IMG/VR virus record: IMGVR_UViG_3300012931_000062
Coordinates: 1-27,873 of that record
Origin: a virus
Length of the DNA: 27,873 nt
Direction: 5' to 3' (one strand)
The notes beneath the pieces are model-generated. The model saw only the letters and a list, made by a program, of their open reading frames with translations. It did not search any database and had not been told where the DNA came from. Positions within the stretch are counted from its first letter, which is position 1, and each line of letters starts with the position of its first letter. Positions 21,615-27,873 of the stretch are shown here, piece after piece. A program made the position numbers and the translations under genes.

Positions 21615-21956
21615 ATGAAGCTCAAATTCTGCGCAAAAAACGATCTGCTTGTGCCTGTTCCCGGGACAACTCAGTACGCCGGACAGACCGCGCGATTCGT
21701 CAACAGAGAGACCAGCGTCTCGGTTGTTGACGGTCAGGAAGTGGTGTCTTGGCCAGCAGTCGAGACGCCGTTCGAGGTCGAGCAGAACAGCGATGACGGC
21801 CGACGGCTGTCCAAGATCGCTACGCGTGATGGCGACCTGTTGCCTTACGACAAGGCCACCGCGGAAGCGCTCGGGATCGGATTTGCGCCGATCAAATTCT
21901 CCTCTGGCGCCTGGGTGCCCGCACCAGTTTCGGCGACCAAGAAAGGTGATTCCTAA
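21615..21956 (+). CDS. Small sheath-upstream protein, 113 aa (DUF2635-like placement)
   Basis: ATG 21615 begins one base after the previous stop; the longer frame back to 21528 overlaps the gp10-like gene. The N-terminal 'KLKFCAKNDLLVPVPGTTQYAG' and later 'RDGDLLPYD' recall the short protein that precedes the sheath gene in Mu-like phages (DUF2635), but it is about 50 residues longer than that family and the match is by pattern only. It ends in a TAATG overlap with the sheath gene. Confidence 0.5.
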   Translation: MKLKFCAKNDLLVPVPGTTQYAGQTARFVNRETSVSVVDGQEVVSWPAVETPFEVEQNSDDGRRLSKIATRDGDLLPYDKATAEALGIGFAPIKFSSGAWVPAPVSATKKGDS

Positions 21957-23500
21957 TGCCTGCAATTGTGCCCGTTACTGGCTACCCGAGTAGCTACCGA
22001 ACTCCCGGGATCGGAATGGAGATTGTCTACGCCTCGGGCGATTCGATCTCTGGCGCCGGAGCGCGCGAAATCCTCATCGTTGGCCCGAAGCTCGCAGCTG
22101 GAACCTACACAGCTGGAACTGTGTACGGCCCGATCAAGACGGAGGCCGAGGTCATTACCGGAGCAGGCGCTGGTGGTCGAATTCACCGCATTTTCAAGCA
22201 ACTCTCGAAGTGTAACAAGACCGCGACCGTCTACATTTTGCCGTACGCCGAAACGACCGGTGGGAGCCCCGCGCAGGCTGTTGGTAACTGGGTTATCAGC
22301 GGCACCGCTACCTCGTCCTTCAACTGGCCGCTGAACATCTGCGGCGAGGAATGTTCGCTCTACATCAAGACCGGTGATGACTACGCCGCGGTTGCGACCG
22401 CCCTTCGTGCGCTTGTGAATCTCAAGACCTACATGCCGTTTACTGCCGCCGGCTCGGCTGGCACGGTTGCGTTTACGTCGAAGCACTACGGCACGAGTGG
22501 CGGAAATGGAACCTACAATCCGCTGCGCATTTTCGCTGATGCTCCCGGCAACGGGCTCACCGTTACGATGGCAGAGATTGGTGCAACCACTGCCGGTGCA
22601 GAGGGCTCCACAACCGAGTCCGCGACGCTGACTACCGCGTTGACGGCTGTCGATGGGCGCTACTTCTACTACTACGCCTACGACAATTTCGCGAACACCA
22701 GCGCCATGTCCGCGCTGAAAACGCACATCGCGGCCAAGTCTGCGCCTCGCTACGGGCGGCTCGCGTATCTCCTGAGCGGGTACAACGGGACCGTTGCTGC
22801 GTTCACCACGATCGCTAACGGACTCAATTACGAGCGCATGGAGTGTGGTCTGCAGCCATACGCCGACGTCGACCCTGCAACGATTTGCGGGCAGATGGTG
22901 GCGACGCATCAGCTGGTTCGCGAGACCGACATGGCAAACGGTCTCATCAACTACGCGAAGGCCGATTGGGCTTTGCCGCCCACGTCACGGACCGCTTACT
23001 GGGTTGACGAGGACGACATCTCGGACGGCATCGCTGCCGGCGCTTCGATGATCGTGAGCAAGACCGGGGGAACGTTCCTCGCGATTTCGATCACCACGCG
23101 AAGCAAGGATTCCACCGGAACCTACGCGGATTTCCGAGCTGCGGAATCGCACCGAATCAGCGTTGCCGACTACTGCGCACTCGATCTCAAGTCGACGCTC
23201 TCGATATATGTCGGGCAAGGCTTCAAGGCACACCCCAAGCTCGCAAACGGCAACCCGGATCCGAATGCGAAGATCCCGCGTGGCGTCACGACGGATTTTA
23301 CGATCCGCCCCATCTACATCGCGAAGATCAACGAATGGGAGGCTGCGGGACTGACACAGAACGCGACCGCGACCATCGCGTCGCTGACGATCGCCAAGTC
23401 ACCGATCAACGCCGGGCGTCTGGAGAGCGGTTTCAGTCTCTATTCGCGCGACAACCTTTCACAGATCACCTGCCGAATCGCCGAGGCGTCGGCTGCGTAA
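21956..23500 (+). CDS. Contractile tail sheath protein (Mu gpL-like)
   Basis: The 514-residue protein has a sheath-like layout: an N-terminal strand region ('PGIGMEIVYASGD', 'REILIVGP'), 'KQLSKCNKTATVYILPYAE', a Thr/Ala/Gly-rich central domain, and a C-terminal domain with 'LDLKSTLSIYVGQGFKAHPK' then 'TIRPIYIAKINEWEAAG' and a final 'SLTIAKSPINAGRLESGF'. Length and the immediate downstream tube gene agree with Mu gpL and P2 FI. It forms the contractile outer tail, establishing the phage as a myovirus. Confidence 0.85.
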   Translation: MPAIVPVTGYPSSYRTPGIGMEIVYASGDSISGAGAREILIVGPKLAAGTYTAGTVYGPIKTEAEVITGAGAGGRIHRIFKQLSKCNKTATVYILPYAETTGGSPAQAVGNWVISGTATSSFNWPLNICGEECSLYIKTGDDYAAVATALRALVNLKTYMPFTAAGSAGTVAFTSKHYGTSGGNGTYNPLRIFADAPGNGLTVTMAEIGATTAGAEGSTTESATLTTALTAVDGRYFYYYAYDNFANTSAMSALKTHIAAKSAPRYGRLAYLLSGYNGTVAAFTTIANGLNYERMECGLQPYADVDPATICGQMVATHQLVRETDMANGLINYAKADWALPPTSRTAYWVDEDDISDGIAAGASMIVSKTGGTFLAISITTRSKDSTGTYADFRAAESHRISVADYCALDLKSTLSIYVGQGFKAHPKLANGNPDPNAKIPRGVTTDFTIRPIYIAKINEWEAAGLTQNATATIASLTIAKSPINAGRLESGFSLYSRDNLSQITCRIAEASAA

Positions 23501-23512
23501 GGGGCTAACTAG

Positions 23513-23884
23513 ATGTCACTCACAGATTTTGGGCGAATGGTCGTCTTCCTTGACGGCAAAGAAATCAAGGTTGCCGAGAGCTTCGAGCATGAGACCGATG
23601 CCGGACAGGTGCCGGTATTGGTGCTCAATGAAGGGCTCGTTGGTTTCACTCCTGGCGCTGGCCAATGCAACCTGAGCGGCACGCTGAAGGTGCCAATTGG
23701 CGGCTTCGAGGAGAACATCCAAGCATGGGCCGTCGAAGGCTCGTACCACGTTTTTCAGACTGGAATCGGTGCGAACGCGGTCATCAACACTGGCAAGTTC
23801 ACCAACGTGAAGCTCTCGCAGAGCGTTGGGCAGGACGCGCAGATCTCCTATCAATTCGTCGGCGACAAGAAGCCGTTTTCTTGA
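23513..23884 (+). CDS. Tail tube protein (Mu gpM-like)
   Basis: This 123-residue protein directly follows the sheath gene. The pattern 'GRMVVFLDGKEIKVAESFEHETDAGQVPV..NEGLVGFTPGAGQCNLSGTLKVPIGG' (positions about 8-65, shown in part) matches the Mu gpM/tail tube family, beta-rich and 110-130 aa long. It forms the inner tube surrounded by the sheath. There is no membrane or signal sequence. Confidence 0.83.
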   Translation: MSLTDFGRMVVFLDGKEIKVAESFEHETDAGQVPVLVLNEGLVGFTPGAGQCNLSGTLKVPIGGFEENIQAWAVEGSYHVFQTGIGANAVINTGKFTNVKLSQSVGQDAQISYQFVGDKKPFS

Positions 23885-23901
23885 TCTGAAGGGATTAGCC
23901 A

Positions 23902-24681
23902 ATGTCAAATGGGCCGCCACCCGGATATGACAGCAAAGCCCTGCTCGCTGCTCTACTAGAGAGACCTCGACCATCGAAGGTCGTTGAGTTCCCGAGCGAT
24001 CAAGCGAAGGGTACGCCGTTCGAGCAGATTCGTCTCGTTGTGCCGAGAGCTAGCGCCAAACAGGATGCGCAGCTCGCCGCGCATCGACGAATGCAGTCGC
24101 TGAAGCTGCCGATCGAGGAATGGAAGACCGAGACAGGTGCCGCCATGCTGGGCGACTTCTGCTCGAAGGAGTGCCTGGTTCGGATGATCCATGGCGTCGA
24201 AGAACACGCAAACGGCATCTACGCTCGCGTGTTCGGTGACTCGAAGGATCTCGAAAACGCGCTCAGTCCGGATGAGATTGACGTTCTGTTCACGCTTGCG
24301 ATGCAGGTGGAGAACGAGCTCGGGCCGAGGCTTCACGTTTTCACTGATGCGGACGTAGAGCTGTGGGTTGAGGCTCTCAAGGACGGATTTGATTTTTTAG
24401 CCTATCTGCAATCGCCGGACTTGGTCAGGCTAGTCCGTGGGTTGCACCGGCTGGTCCTGACGGAAAGAGCAAAATCCACTGGTTCTTCACCCCCCGATTC
24501 CCTGCTATCGAGTTCGCGAGATGGCATGGGATCGACGTGCGAGACCTCTGTGACGCACACTGGATCGTCTGGCGAGCAGCAAGACGAGCCATCGGTGACT
24601 CTTGATACGGAGCCAATGTCCAGCGAGGCCGTCTTGAGGATGGCCCAGGAAATGGCGCGGAAATCTAAGCGGCGCGTGTGA
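23902..24681 (+). CDS. Tail assembly chaperone, 0-frame product
   Basis: The gene between tube and tape measure in this phage type encodes tail assembly chaperones that coat the tape measure during tail assembly. The 0-frame product is 259 aa with a helical body to about residue 192 ('DEIDVLFTLAMQVENELGPRLHVF', 'LVRLVRGLHRLVLTERAK'). From about 193 the 0 frame becomes Ser/Thr/Asp/Glu-rich and less protein-like up to about 237, then ends in a helix-like 'SSEAVLRMAQEMARKSKRRV'. The low-quality stretch coincides with a well-formed -1 frame (24393-24605), suggesting frameshifting. Mu-type phages have a frameshifted chaperone here. AGGG (23890-23893) lies upstream of the ATG. Confidence 0.7.
   Translation: MSNGPPPGYDSKALLAALLERPRPSKVVEFPSDQAKGTPFEQIRLVVPRASAKQDAQLAAHRRMQSLKLPIEEWKTETGAAMLGDFCSKECLVRMIHGVEEHANGIYARVFGDSKDLENALSPDEIDVLFTLAMQVENELGPRLHVFTDADVELWVEALKDGFDFLAYLQSPDLVRLVRGLHRLVLTERAKSTGSSPPDSLLSSSRDGMGSTCETSVTHTGSSGEQQDEPSVTLDTEPMSSEAVLRMAQEMARKSKRRV
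24393..24605 (+). other. -1 frame extension of the tail assembly chaperone (predicted programmed frameshift)
   Basis: In frame 0 the codons GAT TTT TTA (24391-24399) form the U_UUU_UUA slippery heptamer (24393-24399). In the -1 frame a TGA stop lies at 24390-24392, so that frame opens exactly at the heptamer and stays open for 71 codons to TGA 24603-24605. The -1 peptide is protein-like ('IHWFFTPRFPAIEF', 'WIVWRAARRAIGDS') and its third-position GC is higher than frame 0 from about 24472 (64 versus 56 percent, counted by hand), whereas frame 0 is better between 24400 and 24470. An alternative shift point is the A-run in GCA AAA (24469-24474). Unlike lambda G/GT, frame 0 continues beyond. Confidence 0.55.
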
Positions 24682-24725
24682 CGAGGCGGCGGCCCAGCGT
24701 TGCGCGCGCTGTGTCTATTTGAACC

Positions 24726-27188
24726 ATGTTTCTCTCGTACGACATCTCCATTGTTGGGCAGGAAAAGGTCCGCGCTTGGTTGCGCTCGACCGAGGCCGAG
24801 GTCGCCGCGTCCAACCGTAGAACCATGTCTGCGCTACGAGAGTCCGATAGTGACTCCGGTGTCCATTGGGCGCGTCAGTCGTCCAGTGACAGGACCGCGG
24901 TCAGCGAGAGCGCCAAGAGCCGCCTCATCCAGCGTGAGGAGCGGAACCGAGTAGCCGCATCGACAGCGTTGCAGCGCCAGAGATCTGCCGCCCTCTACTC
25001 GATTCACAAGGCCGAGGAGCGTACCAAGGAACGCGCTCAGCGAGCGGAGGCTAGATTGTTGGCCTCGCAGGACAAGAAACGCGCGTCCGAGGAGATTGCG
25101 GCCGAAAAGCGCAAGACCTCCCAGTCCAGGATTGAAGAGAAGCAGCGACAGGCGAGTGCCGACGCGTTGCAGCGCCAGCGCTCTTCTGCCCTGATCAGTC
25201 AGTACAAGGCCGAGGAGCGGGAGAAGACCCGCATAGCCAAGGCAGAGGCCAGAGATCGTGCGCGAGCCGTCAGGACCGCAGAGCGCGAGCACAAGGCCGT
25301 TGAGTCTCGGAGCAGGGCAGACTTCAAACGAACCGCCAGGGGCGTCCTGGGCGGCACCGCAGAGCGTGTAGCGGGCATAGGCAAAGCCGGCGTGGCCCTG
25401 ACCGGGCTGGCTGGAGGAGCCCTGTTTGCGACCGCTACGCATGGCGCGATGGCTACTGAGGCGCGAGCGTCAGAGCTAGCGAACCAGCTGGTCGTTGGCG
25501 CCGACGCGACTCCAGAGAATATCACCAAGGCAAAGAAGGAAATTCTGGTTACCGCGAGATCAACCAGGGGAGCTTCGTCCGAGGAACAGATCGCCGGCAT
25601 GAGTGCGTTTCAAGCGCGCGCCGGCGAGGGTGAGGCCACCAAGAAGATCTCGCCTCGGCTGGTCAAGACAAAGCTGGCGACCGGTGCCGACATGGAAGAC
25701 CTCGGCACGATGTACGCCGCCGTCTACGCGTCGCTGCGCAACGCATCTGGTGGCGCATCCAAGACCGTTGACCAGCTCATCAACGAGACCGATGAGCTTG
25801 GGCGAGTCTTCGCGGCAATGGGCGCGGTTGGCGCCATCGAACTGAAGGACTTTGCCGAGATTGGCGCCACCGTAACGGCGGTCGCGGGCAGATACGGCGG
25901 AACTCAGTCGCAGAACATCAAAGACGTTGCGGCCGTATCGCAGATCGCGATGCAGACCGGTGGGGCTGACACGTCCGCAGAAGCGGCTACAGCCGTATCG
26001 TCGTTCACGGCTGATCTGATTCAGCACAGCAAAGAAGCCCGCAAAATGGGCGTCAACGTCTACGCGAACGACGAGGGCACACAGCTCAAGGCGATGCCGG
26101 ACGTGATCGCGGAGCTGATGGGAGCGACCGGCGGAAACCTGGAGAAGCTCTCCAGTGTTGCAAACATTCGCGGAATCAAGTCGATGATGGGGCTCTCGGC
26201 TCCGTACCTCGAAGCATACAAGGGAGCCAAGGCCGAGGGGAAATCCGAAAAGGAAGCGAAGGAAATCGGCAAGGCAGCGGTCAAGAAGAAGATCGGCGAA
26301 TTCGGTGGCGCCGTGATGACCGAGCGGGAGCGCGACATCAAGGCCACGGCTCGGCTATCTGACGCCGACAAGCTGCTCGAAGAGAACATGCGACAGTTGA
26401 CGACTGCGGTCGGGCAAGAGCTGCTCCCTGTTGTCACCAGGATGATCCCCGAGATTTCCAAGCTCATCCCGGTTGCGGTTGATGCCGCCAGGGCGTTCGC
26501 GCGATTCGTCGAGATCGTAAACCGGAATCCGCTAGCTGGCCTCGGCGCCATGATCGGCGCAGCGTTTGCGCTTGAGCTTGGCAAGGTGTCGCTCGCGAAG
26601 ATGTTCGGTGACACACTGGATCGGATTGCCAAGAATCAGAACGTCGGCGAAGGTGGGACCGTTGGAACCGTGAGCACAGCGATAACCGTCGCGGCAGCGA
26701 CGTTTGCGATAACAAGCGCAGTGCTGAACATTGCTCACGAGTCAAGCATCAAACGAGGCCAGGATGTGGCCGACAAAACAAACGAGGCATACTTCGAATA
26801 CCAGCGTAAAAGGGGCGAGGTTATCGCTGGGCCAGGCACCGAAGAAGAGAAAGCTGAAAAGTTGCGGCGGCTAGCCGCGGAGCAACTGCCGAACATAGAA
26901 AGAGGCGCAAAAGAAACATCGTCTCCAGCGTTGGATTTTGTATCAAGCCTCCTTGACAGAGACGATGTGAAGCGCGCCCCTGGCGAGGAATCAATGCCTC
27001 GCAAGATTCTGAAGCCATTCTTCACATCGAGCACCGAAGAGGCGGCTAATAAAGGGACAGCGAATTTCGTCGCAGAACTCAAACAAGATCGAGAGGCAAC
27101 AGCAAAAGTTATCGCTGATGCTGTGCGCGATGCGGTCAAGGCTGGAGTTAGCGTGAACACCTCGAACAAACCGTCACCTGTGAAGTAG
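24726..27188 (+). CDS. Tail tape measure protein, 820 aa
   Basis: The longest gene of the window. A TGA at 24720-24722 forbids any earlier start in this frame; ATG 24726 has no good Shine-Dalgarno sequence. The first 200 residues are charged coiled coil (Arg/Glu/Ala/Ser) with an internal duplication (see repeats). Residues about 220-245, 600-618 and 645-665 are hydrophobic and could insert in the host membrane at injection. The centre has Gly/Ala/Thr-rich helical repeats. A tape measure sets tail length; at the usual rough 1.5 angstrom per residue, the tail would be near 120 nm. The C-terminus is charged and helical. Confidence 0.87.
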   Translation: MFLSYDISIVGQEKVRAWLRSTEAEVAASNRRTMSALRESDSDSGVHWARQSSSDRTAVSESAKSRLIQREERNRVAASTALQRQRSAALYSIHKAEERTKERAQRAEARLLASQDKKRASEEIAAEKRKTSQSRIEEKQRQASADALQRQRSSALISQYKAEEREKTRIAKAEARDRARAVRTAEREHKAVESRSRADFKRTARGVLGGTAERVAGIGKAGVALTGLAGGALFATATHGAMATEARASELANQLVVGADATPENITKAKKEILVTARSTRGASSEEQIAGMSAFQARAGEGEATKKISPRLVKTKLATGADMEDLGTMYAAVYASLRNASGGASKTVDQLINETDELGRVFAAMGAVGAIELKDFAEIGATVTAVAGRYGGTQSQNIKDVAAVSQIAMQTGGADTSAEAATAVSSFTADLIQHSKEARKMGVNVYANDEGTQLKAMPDVIAELMGATGGNLEKLSSVANIRGIKSMMGLSAPYLEAYKGAKAEGKSEKEAKEIGKAAVKKKIGEFGGAVMTERERDIKATARLSDADKLLEENMRQLTTAVGQELLPVVTRMIPEISKLIPVAVDAARAFARFVEIVNRNPLAGLGAMIGAAFALELGKVSLAKMFGDTLDRIAKNQNVGEGGTVGTVSTAITVAAATFAITSAVLNIAHESSIKRGQDVADKTNEAYFEYQRKRGEVIAGPGTEEEKAEKLRRLAAEQLPNIERGAKETSSPALDFVSSLLDRDDVKRAPGEESMPRKILKPFFTSSTEEAANKGTANFVAELKQDREATAKVIADAVRDAVKAGVSVNTSNKPSPVK
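24966..25226 (+). repeat. Internal duplication in the tape measure gene
   Basis: Residues 81-101 ('ALQRQRSAALYSIHKAEER' in part) and 147-167 ('ALQRQRSSALISQYKAEER') are near copies 66 residues (198 bases) apart, with both DNA copies containing GCGTTGCAGCGCCAG and AAGGCCGAGGAGCG. They are diverged at many third positions, so they are an old duplication of a coiled-coil unit. Confidence 0.75.
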
Positions 27189-27231
27189 CGCACCTGCCCC
27201 CGTCACCGCCGATCGCCCAGTAAGCACGTTG

Positions 27232-27873
27232 CTATGGTAGGGCCTTCTTTGCGTGCAGATACCTTGAATCGTCAGAGACCAACTTGCGTGCGCTTTTGAG
27301 CACTTCCCGTAGTCGCTCCAGTGAGTTGTTCATTTCATTGCAGCTTCCAAGGTGGCGTGGGTCGCAACTTACGCAAGACTGCGCGAAGCTAAGGGTCATG
27401 TCTGCCATTATGCTGACCCCTTTGGTCATTTGCGCTCCCAAGTCATCGTTCTCTTTCATGAGGCTTCTGACGGTTGCGTAGTCTCGAACCATTCGGTTGT
27501 TGCATTCGCCAAATTGTTTGCCTGTTGCCGCTCCCATCTGCGGTCGGGGTTGGTTCTTGATTGAATTGGCGTAGGATGTAAATGCCGAGACTTTCTGGAT
27601 GTATGCTTCGGTCAGATCAAGCGACGCTCGATTGTGAGAATGTCGGATTTTGCGCAACTCCAGAGACTCTGGCGCGCTCGCGGCTCGCATTAGCAGACCG
27701 GATAGAAAATCGTCGCATCGCGTCTTGCATTCCAGGTTGAAAGCTTCTGCCCGGCACTCAGGGGACCATGACTTGGTAACCGAGAGAAAAGAGGCTTCGG
27801 CGGAACCGGGGTTGTCGGTGTCGTGCTCTATCTTGTTGAACCAAAGGTCACTGGCGTTGCATGTGCTGTTCTG
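27232..27873 (-). CDS. Unidentified cysteine-containing protein, minus strand, partial
   Basis: The minus-strand frame ends at TAG (27234-27232) and is open to the right edge of the window, giving at least 213 C-terminal residues; no start is seen, and an internal ATG at 27690 would give 152 aa. The sequence contains eight cysteines spaced irregularly ('NSTCNAS', 'SPECRAEAF', 'LECKTRCDD', 'SCVSCDPRHLGSC'), many Asn/Ser, and helical segments ('LERLREVLKSARKLVSDDSR'). No family is recognised. It converges on the tape measure gene with only 43 bases between, and DNA looks less GC-rich than its neighbours. It may be an inserted accessory gene (moron) or the edge of host DNA. Confidence 0.6.
   Translation of the reverse strand, partial: QNSTCNASDLWFNKIEHDTDNPGSAEASFLSVTKSWSPECRAEAFNLECKTRCDDFLSGLLMRAASAPESLELRKIRHSHNRASLDLTEAYIQKVSAFTSYANSIKNQPRPQMGAATGKQFGECNNRMVRDYATVRSLMKENDDLGAQMTKGVSIMADMTLSFAQSCVSCDPRHLGSCNEMNNSLERLREVLKSARKLVSDDSRYLHAKKALP

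Noticed and set aside
21953-22909. 318-aa minus-strand ORF
   Set aside because: It lies wholly within the sheath gene and has the composition of a shadow frame.
23902-24681. Sequencing error as the cause of the mixed coding signals in the chaperone gene
   Set aside because: Not excluded, but the frame opens exactly at a canonical slippery heptamer at a locus where frameshifting is conserved, which makes a programmed event the better explanation.
1-27873. tRNA, integrase, repressor or attachment sites indicating a prophage
   Set aside because: None is visible in the window, so lysogeny cannot be claimed or excluded.

Overview
The window is part of a tailed double-stranded DNA bacteriophage or prophage genome (Caudoviricetes). 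The contractile-tail gene set (a Mu gpL-like sheath followed by a gpM-like tube) makes it a myovirus. The DNA is fairly GC-rich (estimated by eye at the high fifties in percent). Genes are packed end to end with ATGA, GTGA or TGATG stop/start overlaps and AGGA/GGAGG-type Shine-Dalgarno sequences, so the host is a bacterium. I cannot name the host. No tRNA, rRNA, CRISPR array, IS element, integrase or repressor is visible, so lifestyle is not decided.

Early/replication operon (1-6095, all +): a truncated gene and two small unknowns are followed by a Dam-type adenine methylase, a compact protein resembling a DnaN sliding clamp, a VRR-NUC nuclease, a second PD-(D/E)XK-like protein, a replisome-organizer/lambda O-like initiator, a DnaC-like helicase loader and a beta-class DNA methyltransferase. 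The initiator gene contains direct repeats, palindromes and a cluster of four GATC sites, and is the best candidate for the replication origin. Accessory block (6092-9151): seven unrecognised small to mid-size genes, two of them with zinc-binding motifs, one carrying a perfect 17-bp stem-loop inside its coding sequence. Middle block (9232-11127): an HNH endonuclease, a zinc-finger protein in the position where late regulators often sit, a helix-turn-helix-like protein and a small basic protein.

Late operon (11187-27188): small and large terminase, portal, SPP1 gp7-like minor head protein (overlapping the portal gene by 143 nt), three small proteins (two with zinc ribbons), a possible virion protein, scaffold, major capsid protein, probable decoration protein, head-tail joining proteins, HK97 gp10-like protein, sheath, tube, tail-assembly chaperone and tape measure. 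The chaperone gene shows signs of a -1 programmed frameshift: a U_UUU_UUA heptamer, with the -1 frame opening exactly there and running for 71 codons of protein-like sequence. The baseplate, fibre and lysis genes expected next are not in the window. Instead a minus-strand, cysteine-containing gene (27232 to beyond the right edge) converges on the tape measure gene.

Working model: the early genes assemble a phage-specific replisome on an origin inside the initiator gene (initiator, loader, possible clamp, nucleases, methylases), the middle genes include candidate switch factors, and the late genes package DNA into an HK97-fold head and build a contractile tail.
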